Positions 1-7,624 of a stretch of DNA of 64,000 nt are shown here, piece by piece. Below the pieces are notes generated by a model that was not told the origin of the DNA, searched no databases, and saw only the letters and a list, made by a program, of their open reading frames with translations. The DNA is from Rhodospirillales bacterium (GTDB lineage Bacteria > Pseudomonadota > Alphaproteobacteria > Rhodospirillales > JAPHRK01). Numbering within the stretch: position 1 is the stretch's first letter; every line of letters begins with the position of its first letter. The position numbers and the translations under genes are program-made. Location of the stretch: contig JAPHRK010000024.1 of the NCBI GenBank assembly GCA_026196105.1, positions 1 to 64,000 of the forward strand, read 5' to 3'.

Positions 1-1
1 T

Positions 2-88
2 ACAACTTCAGGCAATGTCACCAACGAAACTATTATCAACTATATTGAAAGTCATACGCCGGATGAACCTACCGACAAACGTCGGTAG
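2..88 (+). pseudogene. 3' end of an IS200/IS605-like TnpA transposase (partial at window edge)
   Basis: Reading from base 2 gives 28 codons ending in TAG at 86-88. The residues include GNVTNETIINYIE, which resembles the conserved C-terminal stretch of IS200/IS605 Y1 transposases, where a 'GNVT...I..YI' segment follows the catalytic core. The gene starts outside the window, so it cannot be said whether the element is intact. A short hairpin (CCGAC-AAAC-GTCGG, 72-85) overlaps the last codons. The call rests on one short motif and is moderate. Bases 89-314 hold no gene I can support. Confidence 0.5.
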
Positions 89-314
89 TTGTTCAGTTAC
101 TAAGTCGCTGGTACAGTTTTGTGTATCTGTTTTTGAATAGGTATGTTTCTTTATGCCTAAGTATTTGCTGTTAAATTGGAAAATAACTTAAGCGACCACA
201 CCTTAAACTCACTATTCTGCCTGGGGGGGCGCTTGTATTATTTTGTATAGTTGCCGCGAGTTATTTTAATATATGATCGTACACTAGAGCTAGCTAGCTG
301 GTGTAGAGAATACG

Positions 315-848
315 TTGTGGGTCCTATTGGATATCAAGATGCTAATTGACCTAAAAGACAAAATATCAAAATGGGATGGTCAATCTGTTGACGCCCTTGA
401 CGTGATATTTAGCCAGTCAAAAGAAACTGTGAACTTCTCTTCAGAACTTATATCGCTGATGGATGATGTTGCCTTACAAAAAGGAACTACTTGGCTGCTC
501 AAAAAAGTAGTAGAAATGGAGAAGCAGCTAGGGGATGAAGACTCTGAGAGTTTATGCTATTTGCTGCCGAAAATTGATAATTGGGAGGCGAGGCTCCATA
601 TTTTACAGGTTTTTGAATATCTAAATATTCCCCGTGAATGCAAATATTTAGCTGAGATTTTTATAAGAGAAGGTCTCAAGGATACTAATAAGTTCATTAG
701 AGCTTGGGCTTACAGCGCATTTTATGAATTAGCAACTCAGTTTCCTGAATATCGAAGCGAGGTCTTGAGTCTACTTGATGAAGGAATGGAAATAGAATCA
801 CCTTCTGTAAAGGCCAGGATAAAAAATATCCTGAAAAAATCTCGGTAG
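315..848 (+). CDS. Hypothetical helical (HEAT-like) protein
   Basis: I do not recognise this gene. It encodes about 170-177 mostly helical, soluble residues with no signal peptide or membrane segment. The C-terminal half (residues ~105-175) has amphipathic helix pairs and a stretch (FIRAWAYSAFYELA) that looks like one HEAT/armadillo repeat, suggesting a protein-binding role (inference). The frame opens with TTG at 315. An ATG at 339 is an equally plausible start, and neither has a strong Shine-Dalgarno sequence. It is AT-richer than the housekeeping genes beyond 859 and sits just after a transposase remnant, so it may be acquired. It converges on the maoC-like gene with a 10-base gap. Confidence 0.6.
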   Translation: MWVLLDIKMLIDLKDKISKWDGQSVDALDVIFSQSKETVNFSSELISLMDDVALQKGTTWLLKKVVEMEKQLGDEDSESLCYLLPKIDNWEARLHILQVFEYLNIPRECKYLAEIFIREGLKDTNKFIRAWAYSAFYELATQFPEYRSEVLSLLDEGMEIESPSVKARIKNILKKSR

Positions 849-858
849 GGTTGTTAAT

Positions 859-1332
859 TTATCCTGGGTGGCAGCGAATGAACCAGTTTGAAATCATCTG
901 AGCGACCACTTCATCCTTCTGGTTTGAAATTTTATTCATAAACTTCAAAGCACCTTCACCTTCGCGGCTATTCAACTTTTTAGCTGCGAGGACTTCAGTT
1001 TGACAGGAGAGGGTATCGTCAGCAAAAACTGGTTTAAACCATCTAATTTCATCCCAACCTGGAGAGATCACTACCTTGGCATTTGGAAAACCGTCTTTTT
1101 GTAATCGACGGCAAATTGAAACCACTTGAGGACCAGAGGCGATCAATCCTCCCCATCCAAGTTTGATAGCTTCATCTTCATCAACGTGAAAGGGTTCAGG
1201 GTCATACATCCTGGCATAAGCCAGCATGTCTTCCTTTTTCATCAGCCATGAGCCATATTCAAAAATTTGACCGACTTTAAAATCTTCAAACCACACGCAA
1301 GTATCGTGAGTTCCGGTTAGCGGTTCAGTCAT
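859..1332 (-). CDS. MaoC-like hotdog-fold dehydratase
   Basis: A 157-residue single-domain MaoC-family protein. Enzymes of this family hydrate or dehydrate acyl-thioesters such as enoyl-CoA. Residues ~40-65 contain the hydratase motif with Asp and His (YDPEPFHVD) followed by GGLIASG, matching the family pattern D-x4-H then a Gly-rich turn. The substrate cannot be read from the sequence. The gene lies 9 bases after the parE stop on the same strand, with AGGA overlapping that stop, so it is probably co-transcribed with parE. It could instead act as a non-enzymatic acyl-binding protein. Confidence 0.85.
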   Translation of the reverse strand: MTEPLTGTHDTCVWFEDFKVGQIFEYGSWLMKKEDMLAYARMYDPEPFHVDEDEAIKLGWGGLIASGPQVVSICRRLQKDGFPNAKVVISPGWDEIRWFKPVFADDTLSCQTEVLAAKKLNSREGEGALKFMNKISNQKDEVVAQMISNWFIRCHPG

Positions 1333-1341
1333 AAATAATTC

Positions 1342-3324
1342 CTAAATATCGAGTTCTTCGGCAAACTTGGCATTTTCCTGGATAAAGGTGAAACGTTTCT
1401 CTGGTTTGCGGCCCATCAGGTCGTCAACAATCTGGACGGTACTTTGTCGACCTTCAAACTCGTCATCGCCGCTGCCTTGAGGCACGGTAACCCGCAACAT
1501 TGTGCGCTTTTCAGGGTCCATGGTAGTGTCTTTTAGCTGGGCCGGAGGCATTTCACCGAGACCTTTAAAACGGCTGATTTCGATTTTGCCACGACCTGTA
1601 AACTCCGTTTCCATCAACTCATCTTTATGTTCATCATCTCGCCCATAGATCACTTTGCCACCTTGAGCAATGCGGTAGAGAGGTGGCATGGCGAGGAAAA
1701 GTCGGCCTGCATCGATAATACCGGGCATCTTCAGGAAAAAGAAGGTCATGAGCAAAGCAGCGATATGAGCACCATCAACGTCAGCATCTGTCATGATAAC
1801 AACACGCTCGTAGCGAAGATGCTCAATATCAAAATCTCGTCCTACTCCACAGCCAAGAGCCTCCGTCAGGTCACGCAATTCCTGGTTTGCATGCATTTTG
1901 TCGTTGGTGGCACTGGCAACGTTGAGGACTTTACCTCGCAGAGGAAGGATAGCTTGAGTTTTACGGTTCCTAGCCTGCTTGGCTGAACCGCCCGCAGAAT
2001 CACCCTCCACCAAAAAGATTTCAGTGCCATCTGCAACGTTGCGGGTGCAATCTGTAAGCTTGCCGGGGAGCCGGAGCCGCCGGGTCGCTGATTGGCGCTT
2101 CATCTCTTTGGCGCGTTTGCGTTTCAAACGATGGTCAGCGCGCTCGATCATCAACTCAAGCAGAATTCTACCAGCTGTTGGGTCTGAAGACAGCCAATGG
2201 TCAAAGTGATCCCGCACCGCTGTCTCAACCAATTTAGTGGCTTCAATAGTAGCGAGTTTTTCTTTGGTTTGGCCTTGGAATTGAGGATCACGGATAAAGA
2301 CCGAAAGCATTACTGCCGTGCCATTGATGACGTCATCGGCGGTAATTTTGGCGGCATTCTTATTTCCGACCATTTCACCATAAGCTTTAAGTCCTTTGGT
2401 GACTGCGCCACGAAACCCTGCTTCGTGGGTGCCGCCGAAAGGGGTCGGCACTGTATTACAGTACGAATGGAAAAAACCATCTTCATCGGCAGGCCAAGAA
2501 ATAGCCCATTCTACCTTGCCAGCCTCAGAAGCAAACTTGACTTCCCCGGCAAACGGCTTTGAGTATGTGCGTCGCTTGTCCAAAGTGCTTTCAAGATAGT
2601 CAACCAGACCACCAGGGAAATGGAGAGCTTCGCTTTGTGGGGTTGGATCGTCCTCTTTGATGAGCGAGGGGTCACAAGACCAGCGAATTTCCACACCTTT
2701 AAAGAGGTAAGCTTTAGAACGAGCCATGCGGTAAATGCGGGAAGGTTTGAATTTTGCGCTGGCGCCAAAAATGGTTAAATCTGGTTGGAAAATAACCGTC
2801 GTGCCGCGCCTGTTCTGGACCGGGCCTTTATTCTCCAGCTTGCCAAGTGAATGGCCTTTGCTGAAGGATTGCACATAAAGCTGACGGTCGCGTGCGACTT
2901 CTACTTTTAGTATTTCAGACAGCGCATTTACGACCGAAATACCTACGCCGTGCAAACCACCAGAAGTTTCATAGGCGTCACCACCAAATTTACCACCTGA
3001 GTGCAGGGTCGTCATGATGACTTCAAGAGCAGATTTGTCTTTAAATTTGGGATGGGGGTCCACGGGGATACCCCGGCCATTATCTCGAACGGTAATTGTG
3101 TTGTCTAGACCAAGCTCTAAATCGATCCGGTTGGCATGTCCAGCAACCGCTTCATCCATTGAGTTGTCAAGAACTTCAGCAATGAGGTGGTGAAGGGCGG
3201 TTTCATCTGTGCCGCCAATATACATACCGGGACGGCGCCGAACGGGCTCCAATCCTTCAAGGACTTCGATATCCTTGGCGGAGTAATTGCTTTTCTCTCC
3301 GCTTTTGCCTTCAAAAAGATCCAT
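1342..3324 (-). CDS. parE: DNA topoisomerase IV subunit B
   Basis: A 660-residue GHKL-type type IIA topoisomerase subunit, the ATPase partner of ParC in chromosome decatenation. The N-terminal ATP-binding region contains RRRPGMYIG (~30), DNSMDEA and DNGRGIP. The TOPRIM region contains EGDSAGGSAKQ (~440) and the acidic triad DADVDG (~518). The C-terminus has RFKGLGEM. Length and the lack of a GyrB-type insertion fit ParE better than GyrB. The ATG at 3324 is the first start ahead of the conserved N-terminus. The gene is divergent from the thioesterase gene. Confidence 0.95.
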   Translation of the reverse strand: MDLFEGKSGEKSNYSAKDIEVLEGLEPVRRRPGMYIGGTDETALHHLIAEVLDNSMDEAVAGHANRIDLELGLDNTITVRDNGRGIPVDPHPKFKDKSALEVIMTTLHSGGKFGGDAYETSGGLHGVGISVVNALSEILKVEVARDRQLYVQSFSKGHSLGKLENKGPVQNRRGTTVIFQPDLTIFGASAKFKPSRIYRMARSKAYLFKGVEIRWSCDPSLIKEDDPTPQSEALHFPGGLVDYLESTLDKRRTYSKPFAGEVKFASEAGKVEWAISWPADEDGFFHSYCNTVPTPFGGTHEAGFRGAVTKGLKAYGEMVGNKNAAKITADDVINGTAVMLSVFIRDPQFQGQTKEKLATIEATKLVETAVRDHFDHWLSSDPTAGRILLELMIERADHRLKRKRAKEMKRQSATRRLRLPGKLTDCTRNVADGTEIFLVEGDSAGGSAKQARNRKTQAILPLRGKVLNVASATNDKMHANQELRDLTEALGCGVGRDFDIEHLRYERVVIMTDADVDGAHIAALLMTFFFLKMPGIIDAGRLFLAMPPLYRIAQGGKVIYGRDDEHKDELMETEFTGRGKIEISRFKGLGEMPPAQLKDTTMDPEKRTMLRVTVPQGSGDDEFEGRQSTVQIVDDLMGRKPEKRFTFIQENAKFAEELDI

Positions 3325-3461
3325 CGACCACCAATATAATTAACAACGCGAATAAAACAGACGGTTTTTAAAGTTATAGAATTGACAGCGAAGCTGTGCA
3401 AGCATCATACAGTAGGGGCAATAAGGAATTCGACAAGATATTGTGGATGAATGGATGAAAA

Positions 3462-3851
3462 ATGCCTGATCAAGTAGAGCCACGCGGTGAATTAGAGATA
3501 AGAGTTTTAGCAATGCCTGCCGATACCAACCCTAGTGGTGATGTATTTGGTGGCTGGCTTATGTCCCAAATGGATGTTGCCGGAGGAATTGCTGCAGATA
3601 AAAGAGCCAAAGGCCGTGTCGCTACTGTGGCTGTTACGGCGATGACATTCCACCGCCCTGTTTTTGTCGGGGATGTTCTGTGTTGCTATGTGGACATTGT
3701 GAAAACCGGAAGAACCTCATTAACAACCCGTGTTGAAGCTTGGGTTCAAAGGCGTAGCGAGGAAGGAAAACGGATTAAGGTGACAGAGGGCACCTTTACA
3801 TATGTAGCAATTGGGCATGATCGAGGCCCGAGAGCGTTGGAGGAAAGGTGA
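3462..3851 (+). CDS. YciA-type acyl-CoA thioesterase
   Basis: A 129-residue single hotdog-domain thioesterase that hydrolyses acyl-CoA esters. The family signature is present: NPSGDVFGGWLMSQMD, with the catalytic Asp of the D-x-F-G-G segment near residue 27, then AVTAMTFHRPVFVGD in the middle. The closest named type by eye is YciA, a broad-range enzyme with preference for medium and long chains. A TTGACA element lies upstream at about 3383 between parE and this gene, though no good -10 is visible. No signal peptide is present, so the protein is cytoplasmic. Confidence 0.88.
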   Translation: MPDQVEPRGELEIRVLAMPADTNPSGDVFGGWLMSQMDVAGGIAADKRAKGRVATVAVTAMTFHRPVFVGDVLCCYVDIVKTGRTSLTTRVEAWVQRRSEEGKRIKVTEGTFTYVAIGHDRGPRALEER

Positions 3852-3864
3852 TCGGTGTCGTACT

Positions 3865-3948
3865 TTAAGCTGCCAGCAACCAAACATATCCAGCAGAGAA
3901 CATAAGTGAGATAGCTAAAAATTCAGAAGCTAGAGTAAGATTTTTCAT
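3865..3948 (-). CDS. 27-residue single-pass membrane peptide, probably SOS-regulated
   Basis: A short frame reads ATG (3948) to TAA (3865) and encodes 27 residues: MKNLTLASEF, then a hydrophobic run ending GYVWLLAA. This is one membrane helix with a short polar N-terminus. AGGA lies about 8 bases before the ATG, a good ribosome-binding site. Upstream on the same strand are a LexA-type box (3975-3989) and a TTGACA -35 element (4011-4006). In Caulobacter the SOS-induced division inhibitor SidA is a single-pass inner-membrane peptide of about this length. Similarity here is in size, topology and control only; I see no sequence identity and claim none. Translation is predicted, not shown. Confidence 0.6.
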   Translation of the reverse strand: MKNLTLASEFLAISLMFSAGYVWLLAA

Positions 3949-3974
3949 AACATGTTCCTATATAAATTGACTTG

Positions 3975-3989
3975 GAACATATAAAGAAC
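3975..3989. promoter_or_regulatory. LexA (SOS) box, GAAC-N7-GAAC
   Basis: GAAC at 3975-3978 and GAAC at 3986-3989 are separated by exactly seven bases, the direct-repeat LexA site of alphaproteobacteria (GTTC-N7-GTTC on the other strand). A third GAAC at 3998-4001 follows with an 8-base gap. The box lies downstream of a minus-strand TTGACA (4011-4006) leading to the 27-residue peptide. It also lies between a plus-strand TTGACT (3967-3972) and an AT-rich -10 candidate near 3990 leading to the gene at 4033. LexA bound here could repress either or both genes. Confidence 0.7.
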
Positions 3990-4032
3990 ATAAAAAAGAA
4001 CAAATTGTCAACAAAATATTTTGAGGTGCGTG

Positions 4033-4407
4033 ATGAAATCTGTGTTTGTATGTGGAGTTACCGCTTTTCTTATAGTTTTTGCGGTTGCTGTACAGGCTGG
4101 AGAAGCCATTGTCGAAAAAGCAACAGCACGGCTATTACCGTCAGGGAGCTATAGTTTTTCAGTAACTTTACGCCATGGGGATGAGGGGTGGGATCACTAC
4201 GCGGATGGTTGGGATGTTCTAGCGCCAAATGGAACATTGCTGGGGCGACGTGTCTTGATGCACCCCCATGTCAATGAACAACCTTTCACCAGGTCTCTTT
4301 CTGGTGTTCAAGTGCCTGAAGGAATTAGAGAAGTATTTATCCAAGCTCAAGATAAGGTTCATGGTAAGAGTAAAAACCTATTCAAAATAACTTTGCCGCA
4401 TCGTTGA
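4033..4407 (+). CDS. Hypothetical secreted protein
   Basis: I do not recognise the family. The ATG at 4033 is chosen because GAGGTG lies about 8 bases upstream; an in-frame TTG at 4021 adds four residues. The 124-residue product has a signal peptide (hydrophobic run VCGVTAFLIVFAVAV, cleavage near VQA-GE), so it is periplasmic or secreted. The mature part is beta-rich with conserved-looking HYADGWDVLAPNG and VHGKSKN segments. Its promoter region contains the LexA box shared with the divergent small peptide, so DNA-damage control is possible. Confidence 0.75.
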   Translation: MKSVFVCGVTAFLIVFAVAVQAGEAIVEKATARLLPSGSYSFSVTLRHGDEGWDHYADGWDVLAPNGTLLGRRVLMHPHVNEQPFTRSLSGVQVPEGIREVFIQAQDKVHGKSKNLFKITLPHR

Positions 4408-4502
4408 TTACATTGACTTTTTTAGACTTTTGCGTTATATTTTAATCGTCAGTGGGTAGCGGAATATCAAAACTGAATTGTCTTGTTTGCAGGATTAATG
4501 TG

Positions 4503-4769
4503 ATGTCTGATTCAGATCAAAATAATCGCGAGGAAATGGAACGCCGTCAGGATGAACGTCGTACTCAAGATAGACGTGTCGCTTATCAGCGCCGTGACCA
4601 TGATGACCGGCGTGCTTCTCCACCGGAAGGTTGGAATGATGCTTTGTTCTTCACAAACCCTGGAAGCGTTGATGCTATGATAGCCCGTTCGTTCTTGGAT
4701 CGGCGTGAAGTTGAAACACGGCGTGTTGGATATTCTCGGCGATCAGGTTCTTCCCGCCGTGTCCACTAG
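4503..4769 (+). CDS. Small Arg/Asp-rich hypothetical protein
   Basis: An 88-residue protein starting at the ATG at 4503; an upstream in-frame GTG at 4452 has no ribosome-binding site. It consists of two clusters of R-R-containing repeats (ERRQDERR, QDRRVAYQRRD, DRREVETRR, YSRRSGSSRRV) around a central EGWNDALFFTNPGS segment. There is no signal peptide or membrane helix. High Arg/Asp content and probable disorder suggest nucleic-acid or protein binding (inference). No family is recognised. It precedes the lipoprotein gene by 86 bases. Confidence 0.65.
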   Translation: MSDSDQNNREEMERRQDERRTQDRRVAYQRRDHDDRRASPPEGWNDALFFTNPGSVDAMIARSFLDRREVETRRVGYSRRSGSSRRVH

Positions 4770-4855
4770 GCACCCACATGTTTTTTCATGAAGTAAATTC
4801 CCAATTCAATCGATTGCTCTGTTGAAGAGTTTTCCTATCGTGATATCTATAGGGG

Positions 4856-5839
4856 ATGGGGATTTTAAAAAGAAAGCATAACCGTAAATTACTGTGGGGT
4901 ATGTTTCTGCCATTACTGGCTTTAGCAGGCTGTGGTGGTGTGGACTTTAGCTCAGTCAATCCAGATGGCACCTCTCGAGAGGCGATGCCGACTGTACGAG
5001 TAAACGCCCAACAAAACAAAGGTGGGACAGTTATTGTCCAAAAAGGAGACTCGGTTTATGCCATCGCTCGGAGGGTCGGTGTTCCTGTTCGTGCGCTAAT
5101 CGAGGCCAATCGTTTAAAACCCCCTTATCTGCTCTATGTTGGCCGTAAACTTTATATCCCCCGTATTCATTCTCACACCGTTATCAAAGGCGATACCCTC
5201 CATAAGGTTGCGCGCCAGTACGATGTGAATGTTTATGAACTCGCGAGGCAAAATGATTTACGTTCTCCCTACACCATTCGCATTGGGCAAACTTTAAGGC
5301 TTCCTGGTGTCGAGAAGACAATTGTTGAAAAGGTGGTTTCTGCAGTTAAGTCAGGAACAAAATCTTCAGCAACAACAAAACAGGCTCCTCGCACAACAAG
5401 TAAGTCACGCCCAGTCCCTAGAAAAAGGGTCGCGTCAGTTCCCACTCCCCCTAAAGCCAGTGGCAAAGGCTTCGCTTGGCCTGTCAGAGGAAGGGTGATT
5501 TCTAACTTTGGCGCTAAAGATAAAGGCCTTCATAATGATGGTATCAACATCCTGGCTCCTAAAGGGACGCCAGTTCGTGCCGTTGAAAATGGGGTCGTTG
5601 CCTATGCGGGTAATGAATTGAGGGGTTTTGGGAACCTACTTTTAATTAAGCACTCTGGTGGGTGGATTACGGCCTATGCCCATAATGATTCCCTGTTAGT
5701 AAAGCGCGGCGATAAAGTTGGCAAAGGGCAGGTAATTTCGAAAGTCGGCAGTAGCGGCAGCGTCACCATCCCTCAACTCCATTTTGAAATTCGGCGGGGT
5801 AAAAAATTATATGACCCTCGGAAATATCTAAAGCTATAG
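4856..5839 (+). CDS. LysM/M23-domain lipoprotein, probably a non-catalytic amidase activator (NlpD/DipM-like)
   Basis: A 327-residue envelope protein. A lipoprotein signal ends in LALAGC with Cys26 as lipidation site. Two LysM peptidoglycan-binding domains follow (~58-102 and ~108-152), then a basic Ser/Thr/Pro linker (~155-205) and a C-terminal M23 (LytM) domain (~208-325). M23 zinc positions are degenerate: HNDGIN has Asn where the usual Asp stands, and PQLHFE lacks the first His of the usual HLH. It therefore probably activates amidases rather than cutting murein itself. In many alphaproteobacteria a similar gene lies just upstream of the DUF815/yajC/secDF block, as here. A stop at 4850 fixes the ATG at 4856 as start. 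Confidence 0.88.
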   Translation: MGILKRKHNRKLLWGMFLPLLALAGCGGVDFSSVNPDGTSREAMPTVRVNAQQNKGGTVIVQKGDSVYAIARRVGVPVRALIEANRLKPPYLLYVGRKLYIPRIHSHTVIKGDTLHKVARQYDVNVYELARQNDLRSPYTIRIGQTLRLPGVEKTIVEKVVSAVKSGTKSSATTKQAPRTTSKSRPVPRKRVASVPTPPKASGKGFAWPVRGRVISNFGAKDKGLHNDGINILAPKGTPVRAVENGVVAYAGNELRGFGNLLLIKHSGGWITAYAHNDSLLVKRGDKVGKGQVISKVGSSGSVTIPQLHFEIRRGKKLYDPRKYLKL

Positions 5840-5852
5840 AGGATAATAAACC

Positions 5853-6506
5853 ATGTCTGAGACAGAACAATCCGATAATAACAAAGAAGAAATTAGTGTC
5901 TGGTTACGTGGACTATACCTGATTCTTTTTGCCATAATTTTTAACATTGTTGAGTTTATTATCGCCTTCATTGCCATCGTCCAACTCATCTACAAACTTG
6001 CGACGAAAACTACCAATGACAAGTTGGCTGAGCTTGGCAAAAGTTTAGGGCTTTATATCCGTGCAATTGTTGATTTTATCACCTTTGCCAGTAATGATTT
6101 GCCTTACCCTTTAGGGCCGTGGATTGAGGCAGAGCAAGAACCTGTAGCTTTTAAACGAGAAGCACCGTCTTCTCCAGAGCCAGAAGTTGTGAAGCCGGAG
6201 ACAGGAAAAACTCAAGTGGCTGATGCACATAAACAAGTGATTGTATCAGAAACTATTGTTCTGCCAGATGAAACCACAACGGAAGTTGAAGAGAAAAAAG
6301 AAGAAAAACCTAAACCAGCGCCCCGTAAACGTACATCTGCAACAAAAAAACCTGCAGCTAAAAAGACTGCGACACGCAAAACCCCCGCTAAGAAACCAGC
6401 AGCGAAGAAAACAGCCACCAAAAAAACAGCGGCAAAGAAGCCTACTGCTAAGCCTTCTAAGCCTGCTGAGTCAAAGCCCAAGACAGAAGAAGCGAGTGAT
6501 ACCTAA
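5853..6506 (+). CDS. DUF4389-like membrane protein with a histone-H1-like Lys/Ala tail
   Basis: A 217-residue protein in two unlike halves. Residues ~15-95 form a hydrophobic domain (LRGLYLILFAIIFNIVEF, then a second helix) resembling DUF4389 proteins and ending in DLPYPLGPW. Residues ~105-217 are an acidic linker followed by repeats of KKPAAKK, KKTATRK and AKKTAAKK type, as in eukaryotic histone H1 and bacterial H1-like proteins. The tail would face the cytoplasm if it binds nucleic acid (inference). The gene starts 13 bases after the lipoprotein gene with AGAGGA upstream, so the two are probably co-transcribed. Confidence 0.8.
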   Translation: MSETEQSDNNKEEISVWLRGLYLILFAIIFNIVEFIIAFIAIVQLIYKLATKTTNDKLAELGKSLGLYIRAIVDFITFASNDLPYPLGPWIEAEQEPVAFKREAPSSPEPEVVKPETGKTQVADAHKQVIVSETIVLPDETTTEVEEKKEEKPKPAPRKRTSATKKPAAKKTATRKTPAKKPAAKKTATKKTAAKKPTAKPSKPAESKPKTEEASDT

Positions 6507-6547
6507 GAAGTATCGCCATAATGTAAAAATCTAAGGAGAGAATTTTG

Positions 6548-7624
6548 GTGTCTATGCTTTCAAAGAATTGGTTTCTCTTCGTCGCCCTCGTTTTTGTTCT
6601 TAACCCGATTGCTGAAGCTGTGGCCCAGCAGCCATCCAGCAAGAAGGGCAAAAAGGCTCATTTGGTTGAGGTGGTAACGGTTGAGAAAAAACTCCTTAGT
6701 TTTGAAGCGGTTCGGACAGGGACCCTTCTCGCACGACGCAGTGTCAGGGTTTTTAATCAAGAAGAGGGACGGATAGATAAACTTCCAGTTCGTGAAGGTG
6801 ATAGAGTTAAGACAGGTCAAGTCATCGTAGAGCTTGATCGCAAGTTACTTTCTGTCGAGCTTTCAAAAGCAAAAGCAACGCGCCAAGAGGCCGTAGGTAA
6901 TTTGGCGCGGGTAAAGGAATTATCCCGACGAAAAGTAGCGACACCTGAACGCCTCGATAAGGCGCAATTGGCTGTAAGCGTTGCCAAGGCTGAAGAGGAC
7001 TTAATTAATACTCGCCTCGGCTATACTAAAATTCGTGCCCCTTTTGATGGTGTTGTGATTGAACGCCTTGCAGAGCCAGGGGATATTGCCCCTAAGAACA
7101 CCCATCTATTAACTATCAATGACCCGACCTCGTTATATACTAGGGTCTCTGTTTCTGAGCTTATGCTACCTCGATTGAGTAAGGGAAACCCAATTGAGGT
7201 CCGCATTGATGCGCTGGATAACCAACTTTCAATGGGGAGCATATCCCGCATCCATCCGGTCGTTGACCCGCGCACTCGCCAAGGCATTGTTGAGGTTGAA
7301 TTTAAACAAATTCCGCTAGGGGCCGTTGCTGGGCAGCTGTGCCGGGTAAAATTAAAAACTCCAGAGGTTCGGCGTCTTGTGGTTCCCTTTGCCTCCCTAC
7401 GTCGCGATCAAGAAGGCGTATATGTTTTCGCGCTCCAGGAGGGCAAGGCTGTTATTAAGCGGGTGCTCACAGGATTGCGCCTTAATCAACAAGTTGAAGT
7501 TTTGGATGGCTTAATCGTTGGGGACAAAGTTGTGGTCCGTGGCTTCCTCGGCTTAAACCCTGGTAAGAAGGTTGAGATTGTTCAAAAACAGGGCAGTTCT
7601 AAGCCTCAAGGATTCACGAAATGA
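6548..7624 (+). CDS. RND efflux periplasmic adaptor (membrane fusion protein)
   Basis: A 358-residue HlyD/AcrA-type adaptor bridging an inner-membrane RND pump to an outer-membrane channel. It has an N-terminal signal (FVALVFVLNPIAEAVAQ), lipoyl halves around residues 55-85 and 160-185 (IRAPFDGVVIERLAEPGD), a coiled-coil hairpin between them, and a beta-barrel and membrane-proximal C-terminus. AGGAGAG at 6534-6540 gives ideal spacing to the GTG at 6548; a TTG at 6545 and an ATG at 6554 are alternatives. The stop overlaps the pump gene start (ATGA), implying translational coupling. No TolC-like channel gene is in the window. Confidence 0.9.
   Translation: MSMLSKNWFLFVALVFVLNPIAEAVAQQPSSKKGKKAHLVEVVTVEKKLLSFEAVRTGTLLARRSVRVFNQEEGRIDKLPVREGDRVKTGQVIVELDRKLLSVELSKAKATRQEAVGNLARVKELSRRKVATPERLDKAQLAVSVAKAEEDLINTRLGYTKIRAPFDGVVIERLAEPGDIAPKNTHLLTINDPTSLYTRVSVSELMLPRLSKGNPIEVRIDALDNQLSMGSISRIHPVVDPRTRQGIVEVEFKQIPLGAVAGQLCRVKLKTPEVRRLVVPFASLRRDQEGVYVFALQEGKAVIKRVLTGLRLNQQVEVLDGLIVGDKVVVRGFLGLNPGKKVEIVQKQGSSKPQGFTK

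Noticed and set aside
2197-2562. 121-codon open frame opposite parE
   Set aside because: Antisense shadow of a strongly conserved gene; no ribosome-binding site or motif.
6241-6534. Open frame of 97 codons inside the H1-like tail region
   Set aside because: It is the shifted reading of Lys/Ala repeats and gives Arg/Lys/Gln-rich low-complexity sequence; the annotated frame has the better start and operon spacing.
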